A DNA stretch of 64,000 nucleotides from Calliopsis andreniformis (lineage: Eukaryota > Arthropoda > Insecta > Hymenoptera > Andrenidae): assembly GCF_051401765.1 (NCBI RefSeq), contig NW_027480422.1, forward strand, positions 25,314,001 through 25,378,000, in the 5' to 3' direction. The translations under genes and the position numbers were made by a program. Positions 22,925 through 36,440 of this stretch are shown in pieces. Numbering within the stretch: the stretch's first letter is position 1; the number at the start of each line of letters is the position of its first letter. A model generated the notes under the pieces. It worked only from the letters and a program-made list of their open reading frames with translations, was not told where the DNA came from and did no database searches.

Positions 22925-25900
22925 TATAAATACAACAGCTTTTCCATCGTATAAAACGAATAATTGCAACCAGTGTGAAAGTAATGGCCATTTCTACGTT
23001 CAGAGCATGCTAGACTTAACTCTGAGGCATTGCTCCACCAGATATAATACATAGAGCCTTAGACGTCAACGCCAGAAGAATAAAGTACAATCAAAATCCA
23101 ACAGTTTGTCCATCGTACAACAGGAATAATTGCAACAAGCCTGAAGGTAATAGTCATTTCTACGTTCCGGGCAACCTAGGTTTTGCTCTAGGGCGTTGCT
23201 CCACCAGATCGAATAGTTAGGGCCTTAAAAGTCAACGCCCGAAGCATAAAATACAAAATAAATACAACAGTTTTTCCATTGTGTAACAGGAATAACTGCA
23301 ACCAGTGTGAAAGTACTGGTCATTTCTACGTTCCGGGTAACCTAGGCTTCACTCTAGCGCGTTCCTCCACCAGATCGAATAGCTAGGGACTTAGAATTCA
23401 ACGCCCGAAGAATAAAATACAACATAAGTACAACAGTTTTACCATCGTGTAAAATGAATAATCGCAAGCAGTGTGAAGGTAATGGTCATTTCCACGTTCC
23501 GGGCAACCTAGGCTTCACTCTAGGGCGTTGTTCCACTACATCGAATAGCTACGGCCTTAGAAGTCAACGCCAGAAGAATAAAGTACAATCAAAATCCAAC
23601 AGTTTGTCCATCGTATAACAGGAATAATTGTAACAAGCCTGAAGGTAATGGCCATTTCTACGTTCCGGGCAACCTAGGTTTTGCTCTAGGGCGTTGCTCC
23701 ACCAGATCGAATAGTTAGGGCCTTAAAAGTCTACGCCCGAAGCATAAAATACAAAATAACTACAACAGTTTTTCCATTGTATAACAGGAATAACTGCAAC
23801 CAGTGTGAAAGTACTGGTCATTTCTACGTTCCGGGCAACCTAGGCTTCACTCTAGGGCGTTGCTCCACCAGGTCGAATAGTTAGGGCCTAAGAAAACAAC
23901 GCCAGACGCATAAAATACAATAAAAATACAACAGCTTTTCGCTTGTATAACAGGAATAATTCCAACCAGTGTGAAAGCTATGGTCATTTCTACGTTCCGG
24001 GCAACCTAGGCTTCACTCTAGGGCGTTGCTCCACCACATCGAATAGTTAGGGCCTTAGAAGTCAATGCCAGAAGCATAAAATACAATATAAATACAATAG
24101 TTTTTCCACTGTATAATATGAATAATTGCAACCAGTGCGTAAGATATGGTCATTTCTACGTTCCGGGCAACCTAGGCTTCACTCTAGGGCGTTGCTCGAC
24201 CACATCGAATAGCTATGGCCTTAGAAGTCAACGCCAAAAGCATTAAATACAATATAAATACAACAGGTTTTCCACCGTATAACAGGAATAATTGCAAACA
24301 GTGTGAAAGATATGGTCATTTCTACGTTCCGGGCAACCTAGGCTCCTCTCTAGGGCGTTGCTCTACCACACCGAATAGCTACGGCCTTAGAAGTCAACGC
24401 CAGAAGCATAAAACACAATATAAATACAACAGCTTTTCCATCGTATAAGACAAGTAATTGCAACCAGTGTGAAAGTTATGGTAATTTCTACGTTCCGGGC
24501 AACCTAGGCTTCACTCTGGGGCGTTGCTCCACCAGTTCGAATAGTTAGGGCCTTAGAAGTCAACGCCCGAAGAATAAAGTACAATATAAATACAACAGTT
24601 TTTCCATTGTATAAAACGAATAATTGCAAGCAGTATGAAAGTTATGGTCATTTCTACGTTCCGGGCAACCTAGGCTTCACCCTAGGGCGTTCCTCCACCA
24701 GATAGAATAGTTAGGGCCTTAGAAGTCAACGCCCGAAGCATAAACTACAATATAAATACAACAGTTTTTCCATCGTATAGCAGGAAAAATTGCAACCAGT
24801 GTGAAAGTAATGGTCATGTCTACGTTCCGGGCAGCCTAGGATTCACCCTAGGACGTTGCTCCACCAGATCGAATAGTTCGGGCCTTAGAAGTCAACGCCC
24901 GAAGCATAAAATGCAATAAAAATACAACAGTTTTTCCATCGTATAAAATGAATAATTGCAACCAGTATGAAAGTTATGGTCATTTCTACGTTCCCGGCAA
25001 CCTAGGCTACACCCTTGGTCGTTGATCCACCAGATACAATAGTTAGGGCCTAAGAAGTCCATGCCAGAAGCATAAAATACAAAATAAATACAACATTTTT
25101 TCCATCGTATAACAGGAATAATTGCAACCAGTGTGAAAGTAATGGTCATTTCTACGTTCCGGGCAACATAGGCTTCACTCTAGGGCGTTGTTCCACCACA
25201 TCGAATAGCTACGGCCTTAGAAGTCAACGCCAGAAGAATAAAATACAAAATAAATACAACAGTTTTTCCATCGTATAGCAGGAATAATTGCAACCAGTGT
25301 GAAAGATATGGTCATTTCTACGTTCCGGGCCACCTAGGTTTTGCTCTAGGGCGTTGCTCCACCACATCCAATTGTTAGGGCCTTAGAAGTCAACGCCCGA
25401 AGCATAAAATACAAAATTAATAGAACAGCTTTTCCATTGTATAAAACGAATAATTGCAATCAGTGTGAATATAATGGTCATATCTACGTTCCAGGCAACC
25501 TAGGCTTGACTCTAGGGCGTTGCTCCACAAGATCCAATAGTTTGGGCCTAAGAAGTCAACGCCAGAAGCACAAAATACACTATAAATACAACAGTTTTTC
25601 CATCATATAAAACGAATAATAGCAACCAGTTTGAAGGTTATGGTCATTGCCACGTTCCGTGCACCCCAGGCTCCGCTCTAGGGCGTTGCTCCACCAAATC
25701 GAATAGCTAGGGCCTTCGAAGTCAACGCCCGAAGCATAAAATGCAATATAAATACAACAGTTTTTCCATCATATAAAACGAGTAATAGCAACCAGTGTGA
25801 AAGTGATGGTCATTTCTACGTTCCGGGCAACCTAGGCTTCGCTCTAGGGCGCTGTTCCACCAGACCGAATAGTTAGGGTCTAAGAAGTCAACGCCAGAAG

Positions 25901-27240
25901 AATAAAATACGATATATGTACAACAGTTTTTCCATCGTATAAAACGAATAATTGTAACCAGTGTGAAAGTAGTGGTCATTGCTACGTTCCGTGCATCCCA
26001 GGCTCCACTCTGGGGAGTTGCTCCACCAAATCGAATAGCTAGGGCCTAAGAAGTCAACGCCCGAAGCATAAAACGCAATATAAATACAACCGTTTTTCCA
26101 TCATATAAAACGAATAATAGCAACCAGTGTGAAAGCAATGGTCATTTCTACGTTTTGGGGAAGCTAGGCTTCACTCTAGGGTGTTGCTCCACCACATCGA
26201 TTAGCTACGGCCTTAGAAGTCAACGCCCGAAACATAAAATACAATTTAAATACAACAGTTTTTCCATCGTATAACAGGAATAGTTGGAAACAGTGTGAAA
26301 GTGATGGCCATTTCTACGTTCCGGGCAACCTTGGCTTCATTCTAGGGCGTTGTTCAACCAAATCGAACAGCTAGGGCCTAAGAAGTCAACGCCAGAAGCA
26401 TAAAATACAATATAAGTTCAACAGTTTTTCCATCATATAAAACGGATAATAGCAACCAGTGTAAAAGTAATGGTCATTTCTACGTTCCGGGCAACCTAGG
26501 CTTCACTCTACTGCGTTGCTCCACCACATCGAATAGTTAGGGCCTTCAAAGTCAATGCCAGAAGAATAAAACGCAATATAAATACGACAGTTTTTCGATC
26601 GTATAAAATGAATAATTGCAAACAGTGTGAAAGTAATGGTCATTTCTACGTTCCGGGCAATCTAGGCTTCACTCTGGGGCGTTGCTCCACCGGATCGAAT
26701 AGTTAGGGCCTAAGAAGTCAACGCCACAAGCATAAAATACAATAAAAACACAGCAGTTTTTTCATCGTATATCAGGAATAATTGCAACAAGCGTAAAGGT
26801 AATGGTCATTTCTACGTTCCGGGCAATCTGGGCTTCCCTCGAGGGCGTTGCTCTACCAGATCGAATAGTTAGGGCCTTAGAAGTCAACGCCAGAAGCATA
26901 AAATACAATATAAATACAACAGTTTTTCCATCGTATAAAACGGATAATTGCAACCACTGTGAGAGTTATGGTCATTTCTACGTTTCGGGCAACCTAGGCT
27001 TTACTCTAGCGCGTTGCTACACCGCATCGAATAGCTACGGTCTTAGAAGTCAACGCCAGAAGCATAAAATACAATATAAATACAACAGTTTTTCCATCGT
27101 ATAACAGGAATAATTGCAACCAGTGTGAAAGATATGGTCATTTCTACGATCCGGGCAGCCCAGGCTTCTCTCTAGGGCGTTGCTCCACCACATCGGAAAG
27201 CTGCGGCCTTAGAAGCCAACGCCAGAAGCATAAAATACAA
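22925..27240. repeat. 26-monomer segmental unit A (4,316 bp)
   Basis: Left copy of a large tandem duplication. Compared line by line with the next block, I count about six substitutions over the first 4.1 kb (near 23,055, 23,283, 23,364, 25,236, 25,535 and 26,957), about 99.85% identity. The unit is chimeric: 22.92-24.2 kb is beta-like (shared with 54.6-55.2 and 47.6-48.0 kb), whereas 24.5-26.15 kb is alpha-like (shared with 34.8-36.44 kb) and includes an alpha dimer at 24,892-25,149. Its end carries GGAAAGCTGCGGCCTTAG, also seen at about 1,307. Confidence 0.95.
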
Positions 27241-30200
27241 TATAAATACAACAGCTTTTCCATCGTATAAAACGAATAATTGCAACCAGTGTGAAAGTAA
27301 TGGCCATTTCTACGTTCAGAGCATGCTAGACTTAACTCTGAGGCATTGCTCCACCAGATATAATACATAGGGCCTTAGACGTCAACGCCAGAAGAATAAA
27401 GTACAATCAAAATCCAACAGTTTGTCCATCGTACAACAGGAATAATTGCAACAAGCCTGAAGGTAATAGTCATTTCTACGTTCCGGGCAACCTAGGTTTT
27501 GCTCTAGGGCGTTGCTCCACCAGATCGAATAGTTAGGGCCTTAAAAGTCAACGCCCGAAGCATAAAATACAAAATAAATACAACAGTTTTTCCATTGTAT
27601 AACAGGAATAACTGCAACCAGTGTGAAAGTACTGGTCATTTCTACGTTCCGGGTAACCTAGGCTTCACTCTAGCGCGTTGCTCCACCAGATCGAATAGCT
27701 AGGGACTTAGAATTCAACGCCCGAAGAATAAAATACAACATAAGTACAACAGTTTTACCATCGTGTAAAATGAATAATCGCAAGCAGTGTGAAGGTAATG
27801 GTCATTTCCACGTTCCGGGCAACCTAGGCTTCACTCTAGGGCGTTGTTCCACTACATCGAATAGCTACGGCCTTAGAAGTCAACGCCAGAAGAATAAAGT
27901 ACAATCAAAATCCAACAGTTTGTCCATCGTATAACAGGAATAATTGTAACAAGCCTGAAGGTAATGGCCATTTCTACGTTCCGGGCAACCTAGGTTTTGC
28001 TCTAGGGCGTTGCTCCACCAGATCGAATAGTTAGGGCCTTAAAAGTCTACGCCCGAAGCATAAAATACAAAATAACTACAACAGTTTTTCCATTGTATAA
28101 CAGGAATAACTGCAACCAGTGTGAAAGTACTGGTCATTTCTACGTTCCGGGCAACCTAGGCTTCACTCTAGGGCGTTGCTCCACCAGGTCGAATAGTTAG
28201 GGCCTAAGAAAACAACGCCAGACGCATAAAATACAATAAAAATACAACAGCTTTTCGCTTGTATAACAGGAATAATTCCAACCAGTGTGAAAGCTATGGT
28301 CATTTCTACGTTCCGGGCAACCTAGGCTTCACTCTAGGGCGTTGCTCCACCACATCGAATAGTTAGGGCCTTAGAAGTCAATGCCAGAAGCATAAAATAC
28401 AATATAAATACAATAGTTTTTCCACTGTATAATATGAATAATTGCAACCAGTGCGTAAGATATGGTCATTTCTACGTTCCGGGCAACCTAGGCTTCACTC
28501 TAGGGCGTTGCTCGACCACATCGAATAGCTATGGCCTTAGAAGTCAACGCCAAAAGCATTAAATACAATATAAATACAACAGGTTTTCCACCGTATAACA
28601 GGAATAATTGCAAACAGTGTGAAAGATATGGTCATTTCTACGTTCCGGGCAACCTAGGCTCCTCTCTAGGGCGTTGCTCTACCACACCGAATAGCTACGG
28701 CCTTAGAAGTCAACGCCAGAAGCATAAAACACAATATAAATACAACAGCTTTTCCATCGTATAAGACAAGTAATTGCAACCAGTGTGAAAGTTATGGTAA
28801 TTTCTACGTTCCGGGCAACCTAGGCTTCACTCTGGGGCGTTGCTCCACCAGTTCGAATAGTTAGGGCCTTAGAAGTCAACGCCCGAAGAATAAAGTACAA
28901 TATAAATACAACAGTTTTTCCATTGTATAAAACGAATAATTGCAAGCAGTATGAAAGTTATGGTCATTTCTACGTTCCGGGCAACCTAGGCTTCACCCTA
29001 GGGCGTTCCTCCACCAGATAGAATAGTTAGGGCCTTAGAAGTCAACGCCCGAAGCATAAACTACAATATAAATACAACAGTTTTTCCATCGTATAGCAGG
29101 AAAAATTGCAACCAGTGTGAAAGTAATGGTCATGTCTACGTTCCGGGCAGCCTAGGATTCACCCTAGGACGTTGCTCCACCAGATCGAATAGTTCGGGCC
29201 TTAGAAGTCAACGCCCGAAGCATAAAATGCAATAAAAATACAACAGTTTTTCCATCGTATAAAATGAATAATTGCAACCAGTATGAAAGTTATGGTCATT
29301 TCTACGTTCCCGGCAACCTAGGCTACACCCTTGGTCGTTGATCCACCAGATACAATAGTTAGGGCCTAAGAAGTCCATGCCAGAAGCATAAAATACAAAA
29401 TAAATACAACATTTTTTCCATCGTATAACAGGAATAATTGCAACCAGTGTGAAAGTAATGGTCATTTCTACGTTCCGGGCAACATAGGCTTCACTCTAGG
29501 GCGTTGTTCCACCACATCGAATAGCTACGGCCTTAGAAGTCAACGCCAGAAGCATAAAATACAAAATAAATACAACAGTTTTTCCATCGTATAGCAGGAA
29601 TAATTGCAACCAGTGTGAAAGATATGGTCATTTCTACGTTCCGGGCCACCTAGGTTTTGCTCTAGGGCGTTGCTCCACCACATCCAATTGTTAGGGCCTT
29701 AGAAGTCAACGCCCGAAGCATAAAATACAAAATTAATAGAACAGCTTTTCCATTGTATAAAACGAATAATTGCAATCAGTGTGAATATAATGGTCATATC
29801 TACGTTCCAGGCAACCTAGGCTTGACTCTAGGGCGTTGCTCCACAAGATCGAATAGTTTGGGCCTAAGAAGTCAACGCCAGAAGCACAAAATACACTATA
29901 AATACAACAGTTTTTCCATCATATAAAACGAATAATAGCAACCAGTTTGAAGGTTATGGTCATTGCCACGTTCCGTGCACCCCAGGCTCCGCTCTAGGGC
30001 GTTGCTCCACCAAATCGAATAGCTAGGGCCTTCGAAGTCAACGCCCGAAGCATAAAATGCAATATAAATACAACAGTTTTTCCATCATATAAAACGAGTA
30101 ATAGCAACCAGTGTGAAAGTGATGGTCATTTCTACGTTCCGGGCAACCTAGGCTTCGCTCTAGGGCGCTGTTCCACCAGACCGAATAGTTAGGGTCTAAG

Positions 30201-31735
30201 AAGTCAACGCCAGAAGAATAAAATACGATATATGTACAACAGTTTTTCCATCGTATAAAACGAATAATTGTAACCAGTGTGAAAGTAGTGGTCATTGCTA
30301 CGTTCCGTGCATCCCAGGCTCCACTCTGGGGAGTTGCTCCACCAAATCGAATAGCTAGGGCCTAAGAAGTCAACGCCCGAAGCATAAAACGCAATATAAA
30401 TACAACCGTTTTTCCATCATATAAAACGAATAATAGCAACCAGTGTGAAAGCAATGGTCATTTCTACGTTTTGGGGAAGCTAGGCTTCACTCTAGGGTGT
30501 TGCTCCACCACATCGATTAGCTACGGCCTTAGAAGTCAACGCCCGAAACATAAAATACAATTTAAATACAACAGTTTTTCCATCGTATAACAGGAATAGT
30601 TGGAAACAGTGTGAAAGTGATGGCCATTTCTACGTTCCGGGCAACCTTGGCTTCATTCTAGGGCGTTGTTCAACCAAATCGAACAGCTAGGGCCTAAGAA
30701 GTCAACGCCAGAAGCATAAAATACAATATAAGTTCAACAGTTTTTCCATCATATAAAACGGATAATAGCAACCAGTGTAAAAGTAATGGTCATTTCTACG
30801 TTCCGGGCAACCTAGGCTTCACTCTACTGCGTTGCTCCACCACATCGAATAGTTAGGGCCTTCAAAGTCAATGCCAGAAGAATAAAACGCAATATAAATA
30901 CGACAGTTTTTCGATCGTATAAAATGAATAATTGCAAACAGTGTGAAAGTAATGGTCATTTCTACGTTCCGGGCAATCTAGGCTTCACTCTGGGGCGTTG
31001 CTCCACCGGATCGAATAGTTAGGGCCTAAGAAGTCAACGCCACAAGCATAAAATACAATAAAAACACAGCAGTTTTTTCATCGTATATCAGGAATAATTG
31101 CAACAAGCGTAAAGGTAATGGTCATTTCTACGTTCCGGGCAATCTGGGCTTCCCTCGAGGGCGTTGCTCTACCAGATCGAATAGTTAGGGCCTTAGAAGT
31201 CAACGCCAGAAGCATAAAATACAATATAAATACAACAGTTTTTCCATCGTATAAAACGGATAATTGCAACCAGTGTGAGAGTTATGGTCATTTCTACGTT
31301 TCGGGCAACCTAGGCTTTACTCTAGCGCGTTGCTACACCAGATCGAATAGTTACGGCCTTAGAAGTCAACGCCAGAAGCGTAAAATACAATATAAATACA
31401 ACAGTTTTTCCATCGTATAAAACGAATAATTACTAACAGTGTGGAAGTAATGGTCATTTCTACGTTCCGGGCAACCTAGGCATCACTCTAGGGCGTTGCT
31501 ACACCGCATCGAATAGCTACGGTCTTAGAAGTCAACGCCAGAAGCATAAAATACAATATAAATACAACAGTTTTTCCATCGTATAACAGGAATAATTGCA
31601 ACCAGTGTGAAAGATATGGTCATTTCTACGATCCGGGCAGCCCAGGCTTCTCTCTAGGGCGTTGCTCCACCACATCGGAAAGCTGCGGCCTTAGAAGCCA
31701 ACGCCAGAAGCATAAAATACAATATAAATACAACA
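27241..31735. repeat. Segmental unit A', 27 monomers (4.48 kb)
   Basis: Right copy of unit A. The shift is 4,316 bp until about 31,339, then 4,482 bp because of one extra monomer. The alpha dimer recurs at 29,208-29,465. The novel junction at about 27,240 joins the tail of A to its head inside the shared ATAAATACAACAGCTTTTCC stretch, as expected of unequal crossover between monomers in register. After 31,735 the sequence continues AATTACTAACAGTGTGG, so the right end of A' differs from the right end of A. Confidence 0.95.
31340..31505. repeat. Single extra monomer in unit A'
   Basis: Exactly 166 bp present here and absent at the homologous point of unit A. Both ends lie after GCGTTGCTACACC. 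Its marker AATTACTAACAGTGTGGAAG also occurs just outside the duplication at about 31,748 and 32,093, so the monomer is of local type. It could be a gain in A' or a loss from A. Confidence 0.9.
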
Positions 31736-34230
31736 GTTTTTCCATCGTATAAAACGAATAATTACTAACAGTGTGGAAGTAATGGCCATTTCTACGTTCC
31801 GGGAAACCTAGGCATCACTCTAGGGCGTTGCTCCACCAGATCCACTAGTTAGGGCCTAAGAAGTCAACGCCAGAAGCATAAAATACAAAATAAATACAAC
31901 AGTTTTTCCATCGTATAACAGGAATAATTGCAACCTGTGTGAAAGTAATGGTCATTTCTACGTTCCGGGCAACCTAGGTTTCGCTCTAGGGTGTTGCTCC
32001 ACCACATCGAATAGTGAGTGCCTTGGAAGTCAACGCCAGAAGCATAAAATACAGTATAAATACAACAGCTTTTCCATTGTATAAAATGAATAATTACTAA
32101 CAGTGTGGAAGTAATGGTCATTTCTACGTTCCGGGCAACCTAGGCTTCACTCTAGGGCGGTGCTCCACCGCATCGAATAGCTACGGCCTTAGAAGTCAAC
32201 GCCTGAAGCATAAATTACAATAAAAATACAGCAGTTTTTTCATCGCATAAAAGGAATAATTGCAACAAGCGTAAAGGTAATGGTCATTTCTACGTTCCGG
32301 GCAATCTAGGCTTCGCTCTAGGGCGTTGCTCTACCAGATCGAATAGTTAGGGCCTTAGAAGTCAACGCCAGTAGCATTATGTACACTATAAATACTACAG
32401 TTTTTCCATCGTATAAAACGAATAATAGCAACCAGTGTGAATGTTATGGTCATTTCTACGTTCCGGGCATGCTAGGCTTTGCTCTAGGGCGTTGCTACAC
32501 CAGATCGAATAGTTACGGCCTTAGAAGTCAACGCCAGAAGCATAAAATACAGAATAAATACAACAGTCTTTCCATTGTATAGCAGGTATAATTGCAACCA
32601 GTGTGAACGTAATGGTCATTTCTACCTTCCAGGCAGCCTAGGCTTCACACTATGGCGTTGCTCCACCAGATCGAATAGTTAGGGCCTTAGAAGTCAACGC
32701 CCGGAGCATAAAATGCAGTAAAAATACAACAGGATTTCCATCGTATAAAACGAATAATAGCAACCAGTGTGAATGTTATGGTCATTTCTACGTTCCGGGC
32801 AAGCTAGGCTTTACTCTAGGGCGTTGCTACACCAGATCGAATAGTTACGGCCTTAGAGGTCAACGCCAAAAGCATAAAATACAGAATAAATACAACAGTC
32901 TTTCCATCGTATAGCAAGTATAATTGCAACCAGTGTGAACGTAATGGTCATTTCTACCTTCCGGGCAGCCTAGGCTTCACCCTAGGGCGCTGCTCCACCA
33001 GATCGAATAGTTAGGGACTTAGAAGTCAACGCCCGAAGCATAAAATACAAAATAAATACAACATTTTTTCCATCGTATAACAGGAATAATTGCAACCAGT
33101 GTGAAAGATATGGTCATTTCTACGTTCCGGGCAACCTAGGTTTTGCTCTAGGACGTTGCTCCACCACATCGAATAGTTAGGGCCTTAGAAGTCAACGCCA
33201 GAAGCATAAAATACAGTATAAATACAACAGTTTTTCCATCGTATAAAACGAATAAGTGCAACCAGTATGAAAGTTATGGTCATTTCTACGTTGCGGGCAG
33301 CATAGGCTTCATTCTTGGACGTTACCCCACAAGATCGAACAGTTAGTGCCTAAGAAGTCAACGCCAGAAGCATAAAATACACTATAAATACAACAGTTTT
33401 TCCATCATATAAAACGAATAATAGCAACCAGTGTGAAAGTTATGGTCATTGCTACGTTCCGTGCAACCCAGGCTCCACTCTAGGGCGTTGCTCCACCAAA
33501 TCGAATAGCTAGGGCCTTAGAAGTCAACGCCCGAAGCATAAAATGCAATATAAATACAACAGTTTTGCCATCATATAAAACGAATAATAGCAACCAGTGT
33601 GAAAGTGATGGTCATTTCTACGTTCCGGGAAACCTAGGCCTCACTCTAGGGCGTCGTTCCACCAGATCGAATAGTTAGGGCCTAAGAAGTCAACGCCAGA
33701 AGCATAAAATATGATACAAGTACAACAGCTTTTCAATCGTATAAAACAAACAATTGCAACCAGTGTGAAAGATATGGTCATTTCTACGTTCCGGGCAACC
33801 TAGGCTCCTCTCTAGGGCGTTGCTCTACCACACCGAATAGCTACGGCCTTAGAAGTCAACGCCAGAAGCATAAAACACAATATAAATACAACAGTTTTGG
33901 CATCATATAAAACGAATAATAGCAACCAGTGTGAAAGTGATGGTCATTTCTACGTTCCGGGAAACCTAGGCCTCACTCTAGGGCGTCGTTCCACCAGATC
34001 GAATAGTCAGGGCCTAAGAAGTCAACGCCAGAAGCATAAAATACGATACAAGTACAACAGCTTTTCCATCGTATAAAACAAACAATTGCAACCACAGTGA
34101 AATTAATGGTCATTTCTACGTTCCGGGCAATCTAGGCTTCACTCTAGGGCGTTGCTCTACCAGATCGAATAGTTAGGGCCTTAGAAGTCAACGCCAGAAG
34201 CATTAAGTACACTATAAATACTACAGTTTT
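31736..34230. repeat. Alpha mosaic
   Basis: Fifteen monomers. 32,360-32,700 combines markers of 8.8 kb (CACTATAAATACTACAG) and 10.3 kb (TTCTACCTTCC). A two-monomer step repeats TTCTACCTTCC...GGCAGCCTAGGC near 32,620 and 32,955. From about 33,180 to 33,720 it matches 36,500-37,040 (GTTGCGGGCAGCATAGGC, GCCCCACAAGATCGAACAG-type monomers; 3,320-bp shift, 20 monomers). Confidence 0.75.
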
Positions 34231-36440
34231 TCCATCGTATAACAGGAATAGTTGCAACCAGTGTGAAAGATATGGGCACTTCTACGTTCCGGGCAACCTA
34301 GGCTTTACTCTAGGCCGTTGCTCCACCACATCGAATAGCGACGGCCTTAGAAGTCAACGCCAGAAGCATAAAATACAATACAAATACAACAGTTTTTCCA
34401 TCGTATAAAACGAATCATTCCAACCAGTATGAAAGTTATGGTCATTTCTACGTTCCCGGCAACCTAGGCTTCACTCTAAGGCGTTGTTTCACCAGATCGA
34501 ATAGCTACGGCCATTGAAGTCAACGCCAGAAGCATAAAATACAATATAAATGCAATAGTTTTTCCATCGTATAACAGGAATAATTGCAACCAGTGTGAAA
34601 GATATGGTCATTTCTACGTTCCGGGCAACCTAGGCTCCTCTCTAGGGCGTTGCCCTACCACACCGAATAGCTACGGCCTTAGAAGTCAACGCCAGAAGCA
34701 TAAAACACAATATAAATACAACAGCTTTTCCATCGTATAAGACGAGTAATTGCAACCAGTGTGAAAGTTATGGTAATTTCTACGTTCCGGGCAACCTAGG
34801 CTTCACTCTGGGGCGTTGCTCCACCAGTTCGAATAGTTAGGGCCTTAGAAGTCAACGCCCGAAGAATAAAGTACAATATAAATACAACAGTTTTTCCATT
34901 GTATAAAACGAATAATTGCAAGCAGTATGAAAGTTATGGTCATTTCTACGTTCCGGGCAACCTAGGCTTCACCCTAGGGCGTTCCTCCACCAGATAGAAT
35001 AGTTAGGGCCTTAGAAGTCAGCGCCCGAAGCATAAACTACAATATAAATACAACAGTTTTTCCATCGTATAGCAGGAAAAATTGCAACCAGTGTGAAAGT
35101 AATGGTCATGTCTACGTTCCGGGCAGCCTAGGATGCACCCTAGGACGTTGCTCCACCAGATCGAATAGTTCGGGCCTTAGAAGTCAACGCCCGAAGCATA
35201 AAATGCAATAAAAATACAACAGTTTTTCCATCGTATAAAATGAATAATTGCAACCAGTATGAAAGTTATGGTCATTTCTACGTTCCCGGCAACCTAGGCT
35301 ACACCCTAAGTCGTTGATCCACCAGATACAATAGTGTGGGCCTAAGAAGTCCATGCCAGAAGCATAAAATACAAAATAAATACAACATTTTTTCCATCGT
35401 ATAACAGGAATAATTGCAACCAGTGTGAAAGTAATGGTCATTTCTACGTTCCGGGCAACATAGGCTTCACTCTAGGGCGTTGTTCCACCACATCGAATAG
35501 CTACGGCCTTAGAAGTCAACGCCAGAAGCATAAAATACAAAATAAATACAACAGTTTTTCCATCGTATAGCAGGAATAATTGCAACCAGTGTGAAAGATA
35601 TGGTCATTTCTACGGTCCGGGCCACCTAGGTTTTGCTCTAGGGCGTTGCTCCACCACATCGGATTGTTAGGGCCTTAGAAGTCAACGCCCGAAGCATAAA
35701 ATACAAAATTAATAGAACAGCTTTTCCATTGTATAAAACGAATAATTGCAATCAGTGTGAATATAATGGTCATATCTACGTTCCAGGCAACCTAGGCTTG
35801 ACTCTAGGGCGTTGCTCCACAAGATCGAATAGTTTGGGCCTAAGAAGTCAACGCCAGAAGCACAAAATACACTATAAATACAACAGTTTTTCCATCATAT
35901 AAAACGAATAATAGCAACCAGTTTGAAGGTTATGGTCATTGCCACGTTCCGTGCACCCCAGGCTCCGCTCTAGGGCGTTGCTCCACCAAATCGAATAGCT
36001 AGGGCCTTAGAAGTCAACGCCCGAAGCATAAAATGCAATATAAATACAACAGTTTTTCCATCATATAAAACGAGTAATAGCAACCAGTGTGAAAGTGATG
36101 GTCATTTCTACGTTCCGGGCAACCTAGGCTTCACTCTAGGGCGCTGTTCCACCAGACCGAATAGTTAGGGTCTAAGAAGTCAACGCCAGAAGAATAAAAT
36201 ACGATATATGTACAACAGTTTTTCCATCGTATAAAACGAATAATTGTAACCAGTGTGAAAGTAGTGGTCATTGCAACGTTCCGTGCATCCCAGGCTCCAC
36301 TCTGGGGAGTTGCTCCACCAAATCGAATAGCTAGGGCCTAAGAAGTCAACGCCCGAAGCATAAAACGCAATATAAATACAACCGTTTTTCCATCATATAA
36401 AACGAATAATAGCAACCAGTGTGAAAGCAATGGTCATTTC
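34231..36440. repeat. Alpha mosaic: 10.7-kb-like then unit-A-like
   Basis: 34,235-34,830 follows 10,670-11,260. From about 34,600 to 36,440 the sequence follows 24,310-26,150 of unit A at a shift of 10,292 bp (62 monomers), including the alpha dimer at 35,184-35,441 and the GATATATGTACAACAG and CATTGCAACGTTCCGTGC region. Differences from unit A are more frequent than between A and A', so this copy is older. Confidence 0.85.

Noticed and set aside
26802..27104. 100-codon plus-strand frame
   Set aside because: Reads through two monomers where the usual AGTTAG stop is AGCTAC. Its content is the satellite translated in two successive frames, and subtype differences are largely nonsynonymous.
22925..31735. 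Reading the A/A' duplication as an assembly error
   Set aside because: The copies differ at about six sites, by one monomer and at their right ends, which argues for two real copies. It cannot be excluded without reads, so it is kept as a check rather than a conclusion.
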